64,000 nucleotides of DNA from JAVJUV01 sp040220415 (GCA_040220415.1 JAVJUV010000140.1:40691-104690); one strand, 5' to 3'. Counted from the stretch's first letter, positions 44,059 through 52,964 are shown. The notes: generated by a model not told the origin, from the sequence alone. Made by a program: numbers and translations.

Positions 44059-44804
44059 GATGCCCTCTGCATCAGCAGCCCCTCACCCGGCTGCCACGCG
44101 CCGGGCGGAATGCGGGCGGGGTCCACATAGGCCCCGTAAAGCGCATCCAACTGCGACCACAGCACATCGGTCTTGAAGATCAGCGCGGCGGCGGCGGCAT
44201 CCTGTTTCTCGGCGGTATCGGCATGATCCAGCACCCATTGCAACCCGAACGCCACATCCTTGGGTGCCTCCTTCAACCGATTGCGGAAATAGGACAGCGA
44301 ACTGTCATCGACGAACTCGTAATTCTGCAACAGCCCCTCGATGCGCTGCGCATGGATCTTGGGCGCAAAAAGCTCGGTCAGCGAGGCGGCGACCGCCTCC
44401 AGCAGGGTCTTGTCGCGCACAAACCGCACATAGGCATCGACGGCAAAGCGCGTGGCGGGCAACACCCCCTTGCACGCGGCCACGTAATCGGGGTCGAGCC
44501 CGACCGCCTCGGCCAGCCGCAACCAGCGGCGGATACCGCCTTCGTTGGTTTCGGTGCCGTCATGATCCTCGATCCGCGAACGCCAGATGCGCCGCAGGTC
44601 GGGGTCTTCGACCCGGCTCATGAAGGCCGCGTCCTTCATCGGGATCGAATGCTGATAATAATACCGGTTGATCACCCAGGCGCGCACCTGATCGGGCGTG
44701 CAGTCACCCCCGTGCAACATCCCGTGAAACGGGTGCCGGTCGTGATACCGCTCCGCCCCGATCTGCCGCAGCCGTGCCTCGAACTCCTGTTTCGACGGGG
44801 TCAT
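44055..44804 (-). CDS. pqqC: pyrroloquinoline-quinone synthase PqqC
   Basis: PqqC carries out the final eight-electron oxidation and ring closure that yields PQQ, without a metal cofactor. The 249-residue helical-bundle protein has RYHDRHPFHGMLHGG, INRYYYQHSIPMKDAAFM and EDHDGTETNEGGIRRWLRL as family motifs. The ATG at 44804 overlaps the stop of pqqB by ATGA, matching the other genes of the operon. Confidence 0.96.
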   Translation of the reverse strand: MTPSKQEFEARLRQIGAERYHDRHPFHGMLHGGDCTPDQVRAWVINRYYYQHSIPMKDAAFMSRVEDPDLRRIWRSRIEDHDGTETNEGGIRRWLRLAEAVGLDPDYVAACKGVLPATRFAVDAYVRFVRDKTLLEAVAASLTELFAPKIHAQRIEGLLQNYEFVDDSSLSYFRNRLKEAPKDVAFGLQWVLDHADTAEKQDAAAAALIFKTDVLWSQLDALYGAYVDPARIPPGAWQPGEGLLMQRAS

Positions 44805-45703
44805 GCCGTGATCTCCATTCCATCCTGCCCGATGATCCATTCCGCCGCCTCGGCCTCGGCGCGCTCACTCGATCCGGGGCGCAGAACGGGGTTGGTGTTG
44901 TTCATGTGCACAAAGACCTTCTGCCCGATGGTAAGCCCGGTGAAGGCGGCGATCGAGCCGTCCGCTCCGCTCATCGACATATGGCCCATGCGCTTGCCGG
45001 TCTTCTCGCCCAGCCCCGCGCGCTGCATCTCGTCGTCGCGCCAGAGCGTGCCGTCGAAAAACACCGCATCCGCGCCTTCCAGCCGCTCGGCCAGCGTGTC
45101 GCTCAACATTGCGCAGCCGGGAATGTAGTAAACCCGCGTCTCGCCCGCGCATAACTCGACCCCAACGGTCTGCTCGCCCACCAGATCGGTCTGCACCTCG
45201 CCCGCCTCCATATAGAGCGGCACCTTGCCCGGCACGGCAAACAGCGTTGCCTCCAGCCCCGGAACCAGATCAAAAGGCGTATCCAGCGCAATCGCCGCCC
45301 GGTCCACGACCGAACGGTTCAGCGCGTCGAAAATCGGGTTGGCGTCCAGCACCTCGTGAATGCCCGGCGTCGCAAAAAGCGTGAACGCCTGCATCTCGCG
45401 CAGCGTCAGCAGGCCTGCCACGTGATCAATGTCACCATTGGTCAAAAGCACGGACGCAAGGGACAGCTCGCGCAGCCCACTTGGATGGAGAGACGGGGCA
45501 CGCGCAAGCTGCTCCCGGATATCAGGAGAGGCGTTGAGAATTGCCCAAGTCGCACCATCTGACGTCACGGCCAGTGACGACTGCGTCTGAGCGGGGATGT
45601 CCCCCGCTCGCGCGAGGTTACAGTTGGGACAGCCGCAATTCCATTGCGGCAGGCCGCCACCGGCAGCCGCCCCGAGTATGCGCGCGCGGAAAGTCATCGT
45701 CAT
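44801..45703 (-). CDS. pqqB: PQQ biosynthesis protein PqqB
   Basis: PqqB is a metallo-beta-lactamase-fold oxygenase acting on the diglutamyl-tyrosine intermediate. The 300-residue protein has GAAAGGGLPQWNCGCPNC with a zinc-binding cysteine pair, TNGDIDHVAGLL, and the late HMSMSGADGSIA and HMNNTNPVLR segments. It is 15 nt downstream of pqqA. Confidence 0.95.
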   Translation of the reverse strand: MTMTFRARILGAAAGGGLPQWNCGCPNCNLARAGDIPAQTQSSLAVTSDGATWAILNASPDIREQLARAPSLHPSGLRELSLASVLLTNGDIDHVAGLLTLREMQAFTLFATPGIHEVLDANPIFDALNRSVVDRAAIALDTPFDLVPGLEATLFAVPGKVPLYMEAGEVQTDLVGEQTVGVELCAGETRVYYIPGCAMLSDTLAERLEGADAVFFDGTLWRDDEMQRAGLGEKTGKRMGHMSMSGADGSIAAFTGLTIGQKVFVHMNNTNPVLRPGSSERAEAEAAEWIIGQDGMEITA

Positions 45704-45718
45704 TCCGCGCGCCCAGGA

Positions 45719-45817
45719 TCAGAACAGTACTTCGCGGTCGTCTTCGAATTCCGGGCCGTACATGTTGATTTCCATGCCGCACTCGATTTCGCGGAGCGTG
45801 GGTTTGGTCCATGCCAT
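45719..45817 (-). CDS. pqqA: PQQ precursor peptide PqqA
   Basis: This 32-residue peptide supplies the glutamate and tyrosine that become PQQ. The conserved E16-x3-Y20 is in CGMEINMYGPEF, and the N-terminus MAWTKPTLREIE is typical. GAGGA precedes the ATG. It leads pqqABCDE. The upstream 108-nt gap holds a regulatory palindrome and the terminator-like hairpin of the response regulator gene. Confidence 0.96.
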   Translation of the reverse strand: MAWTKPTLREIECGMEINMYGPEFEDDREVLF

Positions 45818-45887
45818 GACAAGGGTCCTCCTCATTTATGTGTCGTTTTGACAGCTCAAGACTGCCAGATCACTCGTAGTCGGGCGA

Positions 45888-45904
45888 CTCTTATTTTATA
45901 AGAG
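45888..45904. promoter_or_regulatory. palindromic element upstream of pqqA
   Basis: CTCTTATTTTATAAGAG has 7-bp arms around TTT. Sixteen nucleotides (45889-45904) are identical to 55274-55289 in the PQQ-ABC divergent region. It lies 71 nt upstream of pqqA, at promoter distance. The AT-rich half could also contain a -10 element. Confidence 0.6.
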
Positions 45905-45906
45905 AT

Positions 45907-45926
45907 ATGCAGACTTTGGTCTGCAT
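45907..45926 (-). terminator. hairpin directly after response regulator gene
   Basis: ATGCAGAC (45907-45914) and GTCTGCAT (45919-45926) form a perfect 8-bp stem with a 4-nt loop that begins at the response regulator stop codon. The following T-rich run is weak, so termination may be partial and the kinase operon could read through into pqqA. Confidence 0.5.
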
Positions 45927-46609
45927 CAAGGGGTAATCAGGCGCGGCGCGACCCCATCCAGACAAAAGCCTTTGCTGCGTATGGTCTTGATCTCGAACCC
46001 GAAATCGCCCTCAGCCAGCTTGCGCCGCAGATAGCCGATATAGACATCCACCACGTTTTCACTGGCCGACCCCTCGGCCGCCCAGAGCGCGTCAAAGATC
46101 GCGTGGCGCGGCTGTGGCGTGCCGCCATGGTCGATGAGCAGCGCCAAAAGCGCATATTCCCGTTCCGTCAGCGTCACCGCATCCCCGCCCCGGCACAGCA
46201 CCCGCTCGCGCGGGCAGAGCGTGGCCGCCACGGGATGGCGATGATCGGCGCGCGATTCCTGAACCCGCAACCGCGCCACCAACTCGTCAAACGAAAACGG
46301 CTTGACCACATAGTCATCCGCCCCCGCCTCCAGCCCCGCCGCGCGGTCCTCTACGTCCGACAGCGCCGAGAGCATCAGAATCGGCAGGGTCAGGCCCCTC
46401 TCACGCGCCTCGCGCACCAGCGCAAGCCCGCTATCGGTGCCCAGCATCACATCGACGATGGCACAGGAAAACCGCCCCCGCTCCAGCCGCGCCAAGGCCC
46501 GGCCCGCGCGGTTCTCGGCCTCGGCCTCATAGCCGTGCAGCGCCAGCCCCCGCATCAGGGCCGAGGTGATTTCCGGGTCATCCTCGACGATCAACAACTG
46601 TTTGCTCAT
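45926..46609 (-). CDS. OmpR-family response regulator
   Basis: The 227-residue protein has a receiver domain (VEDDPE, phospho-acceptor D53 in CAIVDVMLG, KPFSFDEL) and an OmpR/PhoB winged-helix DNA-binding domain (LTEREYALLALLIDHGG, VDVYIGYLRRKL). It is paired with the histidine kinase 11 nt upstream and precedes pqqA, which suggests control of PQQ or methanol genes, as two-component systems do at other methanol dehydrogenase loci. This link is inferred from position. Confidence 0.88.
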   Translation of the reverse strand: MSKQLLIVEDDPEITSALMRGLALHGYEAEAENRAGRALARLERGRFSCAIVDVMLGTDSGLALVREARERGLTLPILMLSALSDVEDRAAGLEAGADDYVVKPFSFDELVARLRVQESRADHRHPVAATLCPRERVLCRGGDAVTLTEREYALLALLIDHGGTPQPRHAIFDALWAAEGSASENVVDVYIGYLRRKLAEGDFGFEIKTIRSKGFCLDGVAPRLITP

Positions 46610-46620
46610 GGGGCCAGAGC

Positions 46621-48207
46621 CTAACCCGTTCCGCGCGGCAGGCGAACCGATATCTTGGTACCGGGTGCATCACCAATCGCGGCCTCGCGCGGCACCGGGC
46701 TGAGCAACGCGATCTGTCCGCCCTGCGCCTCGACCACCCATTTCGCCAGCGCGAGGCCAATGCCAAATCCCTGCCCGCGCCCACGCCCCGCCTGCTCGAA
46801 CCGCTCGAACACGCGCGCCTGCGCATCGGGCGCAATACCGGGGCCATTATCCGTCAGCGAAAGGCCCGCACCCTGCGCGTCCACCTCCGCCGCAAGCCGC
46901 AGCGCACCGCCCTCGCGGGCGTGGGCGATCGCGTTGCGCACCAGCCCGACGATCACTTGCCGCGCCCAGTTGGGATCGCAGGTGACACTCACCGCCGGTA
47001 TCTCCGCAACCTCAAGGCTCAGCCCCGCCGTGTCGATTTCCGCCTGCACCTCCTCGACCGCCTCCGCCGCGATCCGCTCCAGCGGCACCACGACGGGATC
47101 AAGCGCCAGTTGCCCGGTCTCCGACCGCGCCACCCGCAACAGGTCGTCGATCCGCCGGTTGAGCCGCGCCGCGCGCGCCTCGATGGTGGCAAAGGCCTGC
47201 GCCGCGCCCTCCCCACCCTGCCGCCCGATCTGCGCCTCCATCAGGATCACCGTCAGCGGCGTGCGCAACTCATGGCTGATATCGGCAAAGAACCGGCGGC
47301 GGTTCTCGTCGATCTCCTCCAGCCGGGTATTGGCCGCGCGCAACGCCTCGGTGCGCTGCGCGATGGTCTCGTTCAGCCGGTCCCACTCCGCCTGCACCGC
47401 GTCCCGCCGCTCGGCCAATGCCCGCGCCATGCGGTCCGTCTCAGCGTAAAGCAGCCCAATCTCGTCGCGCCCGCCCCCCGGCAGCGCGACCGCGAAATTC
47501 TCCTGCCCGATCTCGCGCGCCGCCCGGCGCAGCCGGTCGAGACGCCGAAATTGCGGGCGGATCAGCAACAGATAGAACCCGGCCACCAGCAAAAGGCTCA
47601 CGATGCCGGTGGCAATCGCGATCCGGCTCAGCCGCGCACGCAGGCGCTCGATTCCGGCCAGCACCTCGTTGCGCAGGATGATCTCGGTATTGACCGCCTG
47701 ATTGAGCAGCGGATCAAAGCCGCTCGCGAAACTGTCGATATAGGCGCGCAGCCGGTCACGGTCGCGCTCGGGCCCGCGCAGCGCCCGCAGCGTGTTTTCC
47801 AGCAGCGCCTCCATCCGCGCCAGCCCCAGCGATTGCGTCGCCTGCCGCGATTGCGCGTCTAACCCCAGTGCGCGCGCTTCCTCCACCGCCTTTTCCAGAT
47901 CGGATCGCAGCAGGGTAAATGTCCGGGCAATCGCCGCCGACACCGGCTCCAGCCGGTCGGCGCGCACCTCGGGCGGCCGTTCGGTCTGCACCGTCTCGGT
48001 CGCAATGACGATGAATGTCGACGCCTCACGCGACAGGGTCGAATAGCGCGCAATCCGCGTCTCGGTCGCCAGCGCCGCCTCCAGCCGGTCGGCAACCCGC
48101 GTCATCCCCAGATAGAGGATCGCCGCCAGCACCAGCGTGACCCCGCCCAGCAGCGCCGCGCCGATCCCCAGTTTCGCCTTGAGCGATTCGGTCTGTTTCA
48201 GACGCAC
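46621..48207 (-). CDS. sensor histidine kinase
   Basis: The protein of about 528 residues has two membrane segments enclosing a helical periplasmic sensor of about 190 residues, a HAMP segment (RLDRLRRAAREIGQENFAV), the phosphorylated H312 in FFADISHELRTPLT and an ATPase part with RNAIAHA and LTDNGPGI. The GTG at 48207 is chosen because GGAGG lies 5 nt upstream and the protein then begins MRLKQTESLKAKLG. Longer frames would run over the divergent small gene. Confidence 0.87.
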   Translation of the reverse strand: MRLKQTESLKAKLGIGAALLGGVTLVLAAILYLGMTRVADRLEAALATETRIARYSTLSREASTFIVIATETVQTERPPEVRADRLEPVSAAIARTFTLLRSDLEKAVEEARALGLDAQSRQATQSLGLARMEALLENTLRALRGPERDRDRLRAYIDSFASGFDPLLNQAVNTEIILRNEVLAGIERLRARLSRIAIATGIVSLLLVAGFYLLLIRPQFRRLDRLRRAAREIGQENFAVALPGGGRDEIGLLYAETDRMARALAERRDAVQAEWDRLNETIAQRTEALRAANTRLEEIDENRRRFFADISHELRTPLTVILMEAQIGRQGGEGAAQAFATIEARAARLNRRIDDLLRVARSETGQLALDPVVVPLERIAAEAVEEVQAEIDTAGLSLEVAEIPAVSVTCDPNWARQVIVGLVRNAIAHAREGGALRLAAEVDAQGAGLSLTDNGPGIAPDAQARVFERFEQAGRGRGQGFGIGLALAKWVVEAQGGQIALLSPVPREAAIGDAPGTKISVRLPRGTG

Positions 48208-48355
48208 CCGCACCTCCTCATCATGCCGGAAAATCCGGCTTGCGGCGCGCAAAAGCAACAGATTTGCGCCGATCCGCGTCTCGGGGCGTGCAATCACGGC
48301 ACGCTCCGCTACACTGAGCCGAGGGAGGATGGACGCAAGCGAGAAAGGACGCCGC

Positions 48356-48541
48356 ATGATCCAGTTGCTCTTTGTCACCTGCATGGCCGCCGCCCCGGCG
48401 CAATGCCAGGACCACCGCCTCATCCTCGGCGACATGTCCCCCGCCGCCTGCCTGCGCGCGGCCCAACCCGAACTCGCCCGCTGGATGGAAAGCCACCCCG
48501 ACCTGCGCATCCGCCGCTGGCGCTGCAGCCGCCTGTCCTGA
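48356..48541 (+). CDS. small cysteine-containing protein (61 residues)
   Basis: The frame encodes 61 residues, beginning MIQLLFVTCMAAAPAQCQ, with cysteines at 9, 17, 32 and 57 and a basic C-terminus (RIRRWRCSRLS). AAAGGA lies 6 nt before the ATG. It sits divergent from the kinase and convergent with the PQQ-ABC permease gene. Short conserved proteins of this form occur in PQQ-dependent alcohol loci, but no function is known. The N-terminus may be a weak signal peptide. Confidence 0.6.
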   Translation: MIQLLFVTCMAAAPAQCQDHRLILGDMSPAACLRAAQPELARWMESHPDLRIRRWRCSRLS

Positions 48542-48546
48542 ACCGC

Positions 48547-49338
48547 TCACCCCTTGCGCTTCATCAGCGCACGCGACGGATCATAGGCCCAGAGAGCGAC
48601 CGCCCCCAGCAACACGGTCGATCCCACGACCCAGGCCAGCGCCTGCCAGTTCATCTGCAAGTAAAGCAGGAAGCGGATCAACTCGACCACATGGGTGAAC
48701 GGGTTGAACGCGCAGATATCGTGCAACAGCTCCGAACTTTCGCGCATCTTCCACAGCGGATAAAGCGCCGAAGACAGGAAAAACATTGGGAAGATGACGA
48801 AATTCATCACCCCCGCGAAATTCTCCAGCTGCTTGATGAAACTCGACAACACCAGCCCAAGCGCACCCAGCATCAGCCCGCCCAGGATCAGCCCCGGCAA
48901 CACCGCCACATAGCCCCAGACAGGCATGGTGATCTCGAACAGCGCCGCAATCCCGAGAAACGCATAGACCTGCAAAACCGAGATCAGCGTCGCCCCGAAC
49001 AGCCGGCAAAACAGCAGCCAGCCACGCGGATAGGGGCTGGTGAGCAACAGCCGCATCGACCCCATCTCGCGGTCATAGACCAGGCTCAATGAGCTTTGCA
49101 TGCCGTTGAACAGCAGCACCATCGCGCAGAGCCCCGGCACGATATAGGTCTCGTAGGTGATATAGGTCTGATAGGGCGGGATGATCGACAGTCCAAGCGC
49201 GGCCCGAAACCCCGCCGCAAAGACCAGAAGCCACACCAATGGCCGAACCAACGCCGCCAGAAACCGCTCGCGCTGATGCACGAAGCGCAGGAATTCGCGG
49301 CCCATGATCGCCCGCGCGACGCCCCATAGCCCGCTCAT
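48547..49338 (-). CDS. ABC-2 type permease, PQQ-dependent alcohol system (PedC-like)
   Basis: The 263-residue protein has six membrane segments and the ABC-2 permease signature FNPFTHVVELIRFLLY. It belongs to the permease family found with PQQ-dependent alcohol dehydrogenases (PedC of Pseudomonas putida, LutF of Methylobacterium). Those systems have been linked to lanthanide use. It overlaps its ATPase gene by ATGA and ends the long minus-strand operon. The direction of transport is not clear from fold alone, since ABC-2 permeases are usually exporters. Confidence 0.87.
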   Translation of the reverse strand: MSGLWGVARAIMGREFLRFVHQRERFLAALVRPLVWLLVFAAGFRAALGLSIIPPYQTYITYETYIVPGLCAMVLLFNGMQSSLSLVYDREMGSMRLLLTSPYPRGWLLFCRLFGATLISVLQVYAFLGIAALFEITMPVWGYVAVLPGLILGGLMLGALGLVLSSFIKQLENFAGVMNFVIFPMFFLSSALYPLWKMRESSELLHDICAFNPFTHVVELIRFLLYLQMNWQALAWVVGSTVLLGAVALWAYDPSRALMKRKG

Positions 49339-50051
49339 GCCACCACCTCCGTCCGGCTCAGGAACCAGTCCGACAGCGGCATCTCTCCGCGAATATCCCG
49401 GCTCACACCATCCGCCAGAATACGGCCCCGATGCAGCACCAGCAGGTGATCGCCGTCGCGGACCTCGTCCGTCAGATGCGTCGTCCACAGCACGCACAGC
49501 CCGTCACGCGCCAGATCATGCACATGCCCCACGATCGCGGCCCGCGCGGCGGCATCGAGGCCCACGGTCGGCTCATCCAGCAACAGAACGCGCGGCCGGT
49601 GCAACAGCGCCCGCGCCAGTTCCATCCGCCGCCGGTGCCCACCATTGAGATCCGCCGCCTTCTCCCCTGCCCGCTCGGCCATGCCCAGCCGGTCGAGCGC
49701 GGCGTCAATCCGCCCGTCCAGCCCCTTGCGCGGCAGCCCGTGCAGCGCCGCGAAATAACGCATATTCTGCCGCACCGTCAGGTTCAGATCGAGCGTCGGC
49801 TGCTGAAACACCACCCCCAGATGCGCCAGCGCCCGGCGCGGCGCGCGCGCCATGTCGTGGCCCGCCACCACCACCTGCCCCTCGGGCGACACCAGCAATC
49901 GCGTCAGCAGCGAGACCAGCGTCGACTTGCCGGCCCCGTTGGGACCAAGCAGCGCGCAGAACGTCGCCTTGGGCAAGGCAAAGGACACCTTGTCCAGCGC
50001 CTGTTTCGCGCCATAGCGAAAACTCAGATCGCGCACCTCAAGCTCTGCCAT
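49335..50051 (-). CDS. ABC ATPase, PQQ-dependent alcohol system (PedB-like)
   Basis: The 238-residue ATPase has Walker A GPNGAGKST and Walker B VLLLDEPTVGLD. The signature motif is LNGGHRRRME in place of LSGGQ, a feature I recall as typical of this PQQ-associated family. It drives the PedC-like permease whose gene it overlaps. The closest characterised relatives support growth with lanthanide-dependent alcohol dehydrogenases, so rare-earth transport is plausible but not proven here. Confidence 0.87.
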   Translation of the reverse strand: MAELEVRDLSFRYGAKQALDKVSFALPKATFCALLGPNGAGKSTLVSLLTRLLVSPEGQVVVAGHDMARAPRRALAHLGVVFQQPTLDLNLTVRQNMRYFAALHGLPRKGLDGRIDAALDRLGMAERAGEKAADLNGGHRRRMELARALLHRPRVLLLDEPTVGLDAAARAAIVGHVHDLARDGLCVLWTTHLTDEVRDGDHLLVLHRGRILADGVSRDIRGEMPLSDWFLSRTEVVA

Positions 50052-50117
50052 CGCATTCCTCTCCTACCCCGTCGCACCCTGCCCCGTCCGGCGCGTGGCA
50101 ACAAGCCCGCCCGCGCC

Positions 50118-50723
50118 TCATGGCCCGGCCCCGTCACGCAACACCGCCGGTTGCCCCGCCAGATGCATGATCCGGCTTGCCAGCCGCTCGGCCTCGGCGC
50201 GGGCATGGGTGACAAGCAGCGTGGCGGGCCGCGTCTCGGCGATCAGCCGCTCGGCCAGCGCCAGCATCTCCTCTCCGGTGGCCGCATCCAGCGACACAAA
50301 CGGCTCATCCATGATCAGCAATTCAGGCCGCCCGGCAAAGGCCCGCGCAAGGCTCAACCGGCGCTGTTGCCCCAGCGACAATTGCCCCGGAAACGCAGCA
50401 CCCCGGTCGCCCAACCCGACCTTGTCCAGCATCGCCTGCGCCTCGTCCGCGCCCAATGCCGGATGCACGATCCGCAGATTATCCAGCGCCGACCGCCACG
50501 GCAGCAGCGTCGGGTCCTGAAACACCATCGCCCGCCGCGCAGGGCCGCGCACATGGCCGGTGTAATCCTCGTCCACCCCTGCCACGATCCGCAGCAAGGT
50601 CGATTTCCCCACCCCCGACGGCCCGAGGATCGCCAGCACCTCACCGGGCGCAACCGTAAAGGCCACCTGCCCCAGCACCTGCACCCCTCCGAACCGCTTG
50701 TCCTCGACCAAAACCTCGATCAT
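50118..50723 (-). CDS. ABC transporter ATPase (nitrate/sulfonate/taurine type)
   Basis: The 201-residue ATPase has Walker A GPSGVGKST, a modified signature LSLGQQRRLSLARAF and Walker B LLIMDEPFVSLD. It belongs to the short SsuB/TauB/ThiZ-like group. It works with the permease and binding protein encoded upstream. The ATG at 50723 overlaps the permease stop by 4 nt. It is inserted within the PQQ-ABC operon, with 66 nt between it and the PedB-like gene. Confidence 0.85.
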   Translation of the reverse strand: MIEVLVEDKRFGGVQVLGQVAFTVAPGEVLAILGPSGVGKSTLLRIVAGVDEDYTGHVRGPARRAMVFQDPTLLPWRSALDNLRIVHPALGADEAQAMLDKVGLGDRGAAFPGQLSLGQQRRLSLARAFAGRPELLIMDEPFVSLDAATGEEMLALAERLIAETRPATLLVTHARAEAERLASRIMHLAGQPAVLRDGAGP

Positions 50724-51478
50724 GCCGCCCGCCAGCGCCGCACGCGCCGCTCCCAGGGTTGCAGGATGCGCCACTCCACCACCAGCATCACCGCGATGAA
50801 GGACAGCGCATAGACCAGCACCATGCCCACATCGAAGAGCTGAAAATGCATGTGAATCTGAAAGCCCACGCCCGAGGACCGGCCAAGGAATTCCACCACC
50901 AGCACGATCTTCCAGATAAGCGCCACGCCCGACCGCGCCGCCCCCGCGATGAACGGCGCCAGTTGCGGCAGCACCACATGGCGCAATCGCGCGCCCCGCG
51001 GCATCGCATAGACCCGCGCCATCGCATCGAGATCGGGGCTCAGCGCCCGCGCCCCCTCGCGCAGAACGATGGCCACGTTGGGGATCTTGTTCAGGCTCAC
51101 GGCGAGGATCGCCGCCACCTCAGTCAGCCCGATCCACAGGTAGCACAGCACGATAAGCACCAACGCGGGCAGGTTCAGGAACACCACCAGCCACGGATCG
51201 AGCCAGCGATCGAGCCTCTCCGACCGCCCCATCGCCAGCCCCAACGCCACACCAATCGACATCGCCAGCACAAAGGCACAGGCCACTCGCCACAGCGTCA
51301 TTCCCAGATGATATAGCAGATCGCCCGACCGCAACTCAGCCCAGAACGGTGCCGCCAACTGCCACGGCGCGGGCAAAAGCTGCGGATCGCGCGTCAGCAG
51401 CGCGGCCACCGCCCAGACCCCCAGCAGCCCCGCCAGCGACAGGGCGGGCACCGCGCGGCTCTGCGCGGTCTCGCTCAT
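50720..51478 (-). CDS. ABC transporter permease (SsuC-like)
   Basis: The 252-residue protein has about six membrane segments and the BPD-type loop (MARVYAMPRGARLRHVVLP, with the EAA-type glycine region). It matches permeases of the SsuC/TauC/ThiX group, which import organosulfonates, taurine or thiamine precursors. It overlaps the binding protein gene by ATGA upstream. The substrate is not inferable from sequence. Confidence 0.85.
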   Translation of the reverse strand: MSETAQSRAVPALSLAGLLGVWAVAALLTRDPQLLPAPWQLAAPFWAELRSGDLLYHLGMTLWRVACAFVLAMSIGVALGLAMGRSERLDRWLDPWLVVFLNLPALVLIVLCYLWIGLTEVAAILAVSLNKIPNVAIVLREGARALSPDLDAMARVYAMPRGARLRHVVLPQLAPFIAGAARSGVALIWKIVLVVEFLGRSSGVGFQIHMHFQLFDVGMVLVYALSFIAVMLVVEWRILQPWERRVRRWRAA

Positions 51479-52479
51479 TCGATCTCTGCAAACAGGCCAG
51501 GCGGCAGCCGCGCCGCATCGCCCACCAGATCTCGCCCGCCCAGCTCGTGCATCAGCGCGAACATCGCCCGCGCACCCGCAGGATCAACCGGCCCGCGCGG
51601 CGGCACCCCGGCCAGCCAATCGGCCTGCAACTGCGCGAATTGCGCCTCCGATTGCGGGGCGATCAGCGGGCGCAACGCCCCCCACGCCGCCTCCGACCGG
51701 CCCAGAACATCCTTGGCCGCGCGGCTCGCGTCATAAAACGCCTGCGCCAGCCCCGGATGCTCGGCCAGCATCCCCTCGCGCATGTAATAGCCCAAAAGCG
51801 GCGTCGCCGGATCAAGGCCCAGCGCCTCTGCCGCCGTGCCCACCGAGATCAGTTCCCGCATCCCCTCGGCCTTCATCCGCGCCAGAAAATGCCAGTAATT
51901 GATCGCCCCCGCATACTCCGCCCGCAGCGCGGATTTGTAGATCAGCGGCGGCGCGCCATAAACCTGTTCGGTCTCGCCCTCCAGATCAATGCCATGCTGC
52001 GCCCGCGCATAGGCACGCAGGATCAGCCATGATTTATCGAGCGGCCCGCCCGCGATCCCGATCTTGCCGCCGCGCAGATCGGCAAGGCTCTGCGCGGTAC
52101 TGCCGTCGGGCACCACCACGCCGCCCACCGCGCGCGAATAGGGGATAAAGACGTAATCGCGCCCCGCCGCCCGCTGCCGCGCCAGCCAGATCATGTCAGC
52201 CACCGCCAGATCGGCGGCCCCGCCCTGCACCGCCAGATGCGTGGCGGCGGTATCGGCATAGGGCTGCACCTCCAGCCGGAAGCCATGCGCACGGTCCAAC
52301 CCCTCGCGCAGGATGGTCTGCAATTCCCAGTTCACCGTGCCGACCTTCAGCACGGCGGCCCGGATCACCGGCAGATCATCGGCCAGCACCGGCCCCGCGC
52401 AACCCAGCCCCAGCACGAGGAGAAGGCGCGGGATGATCCCGCGCCCCGCCCGCCATAGCCTGGCAAATGATGGTCGCAA
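51475..52479 (-). CDS. ABC substrate-binding protein (SsuA/NMT1-like)
   Basis: The 334-residue protein has a signal region (RLLLVLGLGCAGPVLA) and a two-lobed periplasmic-binding fold with GTVNWELQTI, AVQGGAADLAVADMIWLA and LRGGKIGIAGGP. It resembles the SsuA/NMT1 group. The start appears to be TTG at 52479, with GGAGG about 11 nt upstream. It is preceded by an unknown periplasmic protein gene with a 15-nt gap. The ligand is unknown; a metal-chelate or PQQ-related compound is possible from context only. Confidence 0.82.
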   Translation of the reverse strand: MRPSFARLWRAGRGIIPRLLLVLGLGCAGPVLADDLPVIRAAVLKVGTVNWELQTILREGLDRAHGFRLEVQPYADTAATHLAVQGGAADLAVADMIWLARQRAAGRDYVFIPYSRAVGGVVVPDGSTAQSLADLRGGKIGIAGGPLDKSWLILRAYARAQHGIDLEGETEQVYGAPPLIYKSALRAEYAGAINYWHFLARMKAEGMRELISVGTAAEALGLDPATPLLGYYMREGMLAEHPGLAQAFYDASRAAKDVLGRSEAAWGALRPLIAPQSEAQFAQLQADWLAGVPPRGPVDPAGARAMFALMHELGGRDLVGDAARLPPGLFAEIE

Positions 52480-52494
52480 AAGGCCCCGCCTCCG

Positions 52495-52932
52495 TTACTG
52501 AATGGTAAACGTCACCATCTGGCTTTCGCCGGTCGAGCCCGGGATGCGCAGCACATGCCGCCCCGGCTTGATCGCGATAAAGGAAAATTCCAGCGTGCCG
52601 CCGTCGTCGAATTCGAAACTGTCCACCGCCATCGGGCGGATCTCGATATCGTTGATCACGATCTCGTCCATCCAGATCGCGCGAAAGAAATCCGGCCCCG
52701 ACAGCGCCAGCTCGGCAGAGCCGTCCGAGGTGATCTCCATCTCGTAATAGGCCCCGGATTCCAGCGTGCGATCCTCACCCAGCGGCACACCCGAGCCGAG
52801 CGTCAGCTCGATCACCTCGCCCCGGTTGCACTTGGCCAAGAGCCCGGCAAAGCCGAAATCATCACACAACGGCGCGGCAGCCACAGGGGCACCCACGATA
52901 CCGAAGCAAAAGGCGGTCACAAGTCGTTTCAT
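52495..52932 (-). CDS. exported protein of unknown function, acidic
   Basis: The 145-residue protein has a signal peptide (VTAFCFGIVGAPVAAA) and an acidic, beta-rich mature part with a late GGTLEFSFIAIKPGRHVLRI segment that hints at a cupredoxin-like fold, although the copper ligands are not evident. Two cysteines (about 23 and 35) may form a disulfide. It lies between the PQQ-associated propeller and the SsuA-like protein genes in the same operon. No assignment is made; metal binding is a possibility. Confidence 0.65.
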   Translation of the reverse strand: MKRLVTAFCFGIVGAPVAAAPLCDDFGFAGLLAKCNRGEVIELTLGSGVPLGEDRTLESGAYYEMEITSDGSAELALSGPDFFRAIWMDEIVINDIEIRPMAVDSFEFDDGGTLEFSFIAIKPGRHVLRIPGSTGESQMVTFTIQ

Positions 52933-52964
52933 TGTCAGTCTCCCTTTTTATCACTCAATTTTCG

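Noticed and set aside
45888..45904. BioR box
   Set aside because: The BioR operator is TTATMKATAA (10 nt). The element here has a 3-nt centre (TTAT-TTT-ATAA) and the genes are not biotin-related.
48208..48510. N-terminal extension of the histidine kinase
   Set aside because: It would cover the divergent small gene and lacks a ribosome-binding site, while GTG at 48207 has a strong one.
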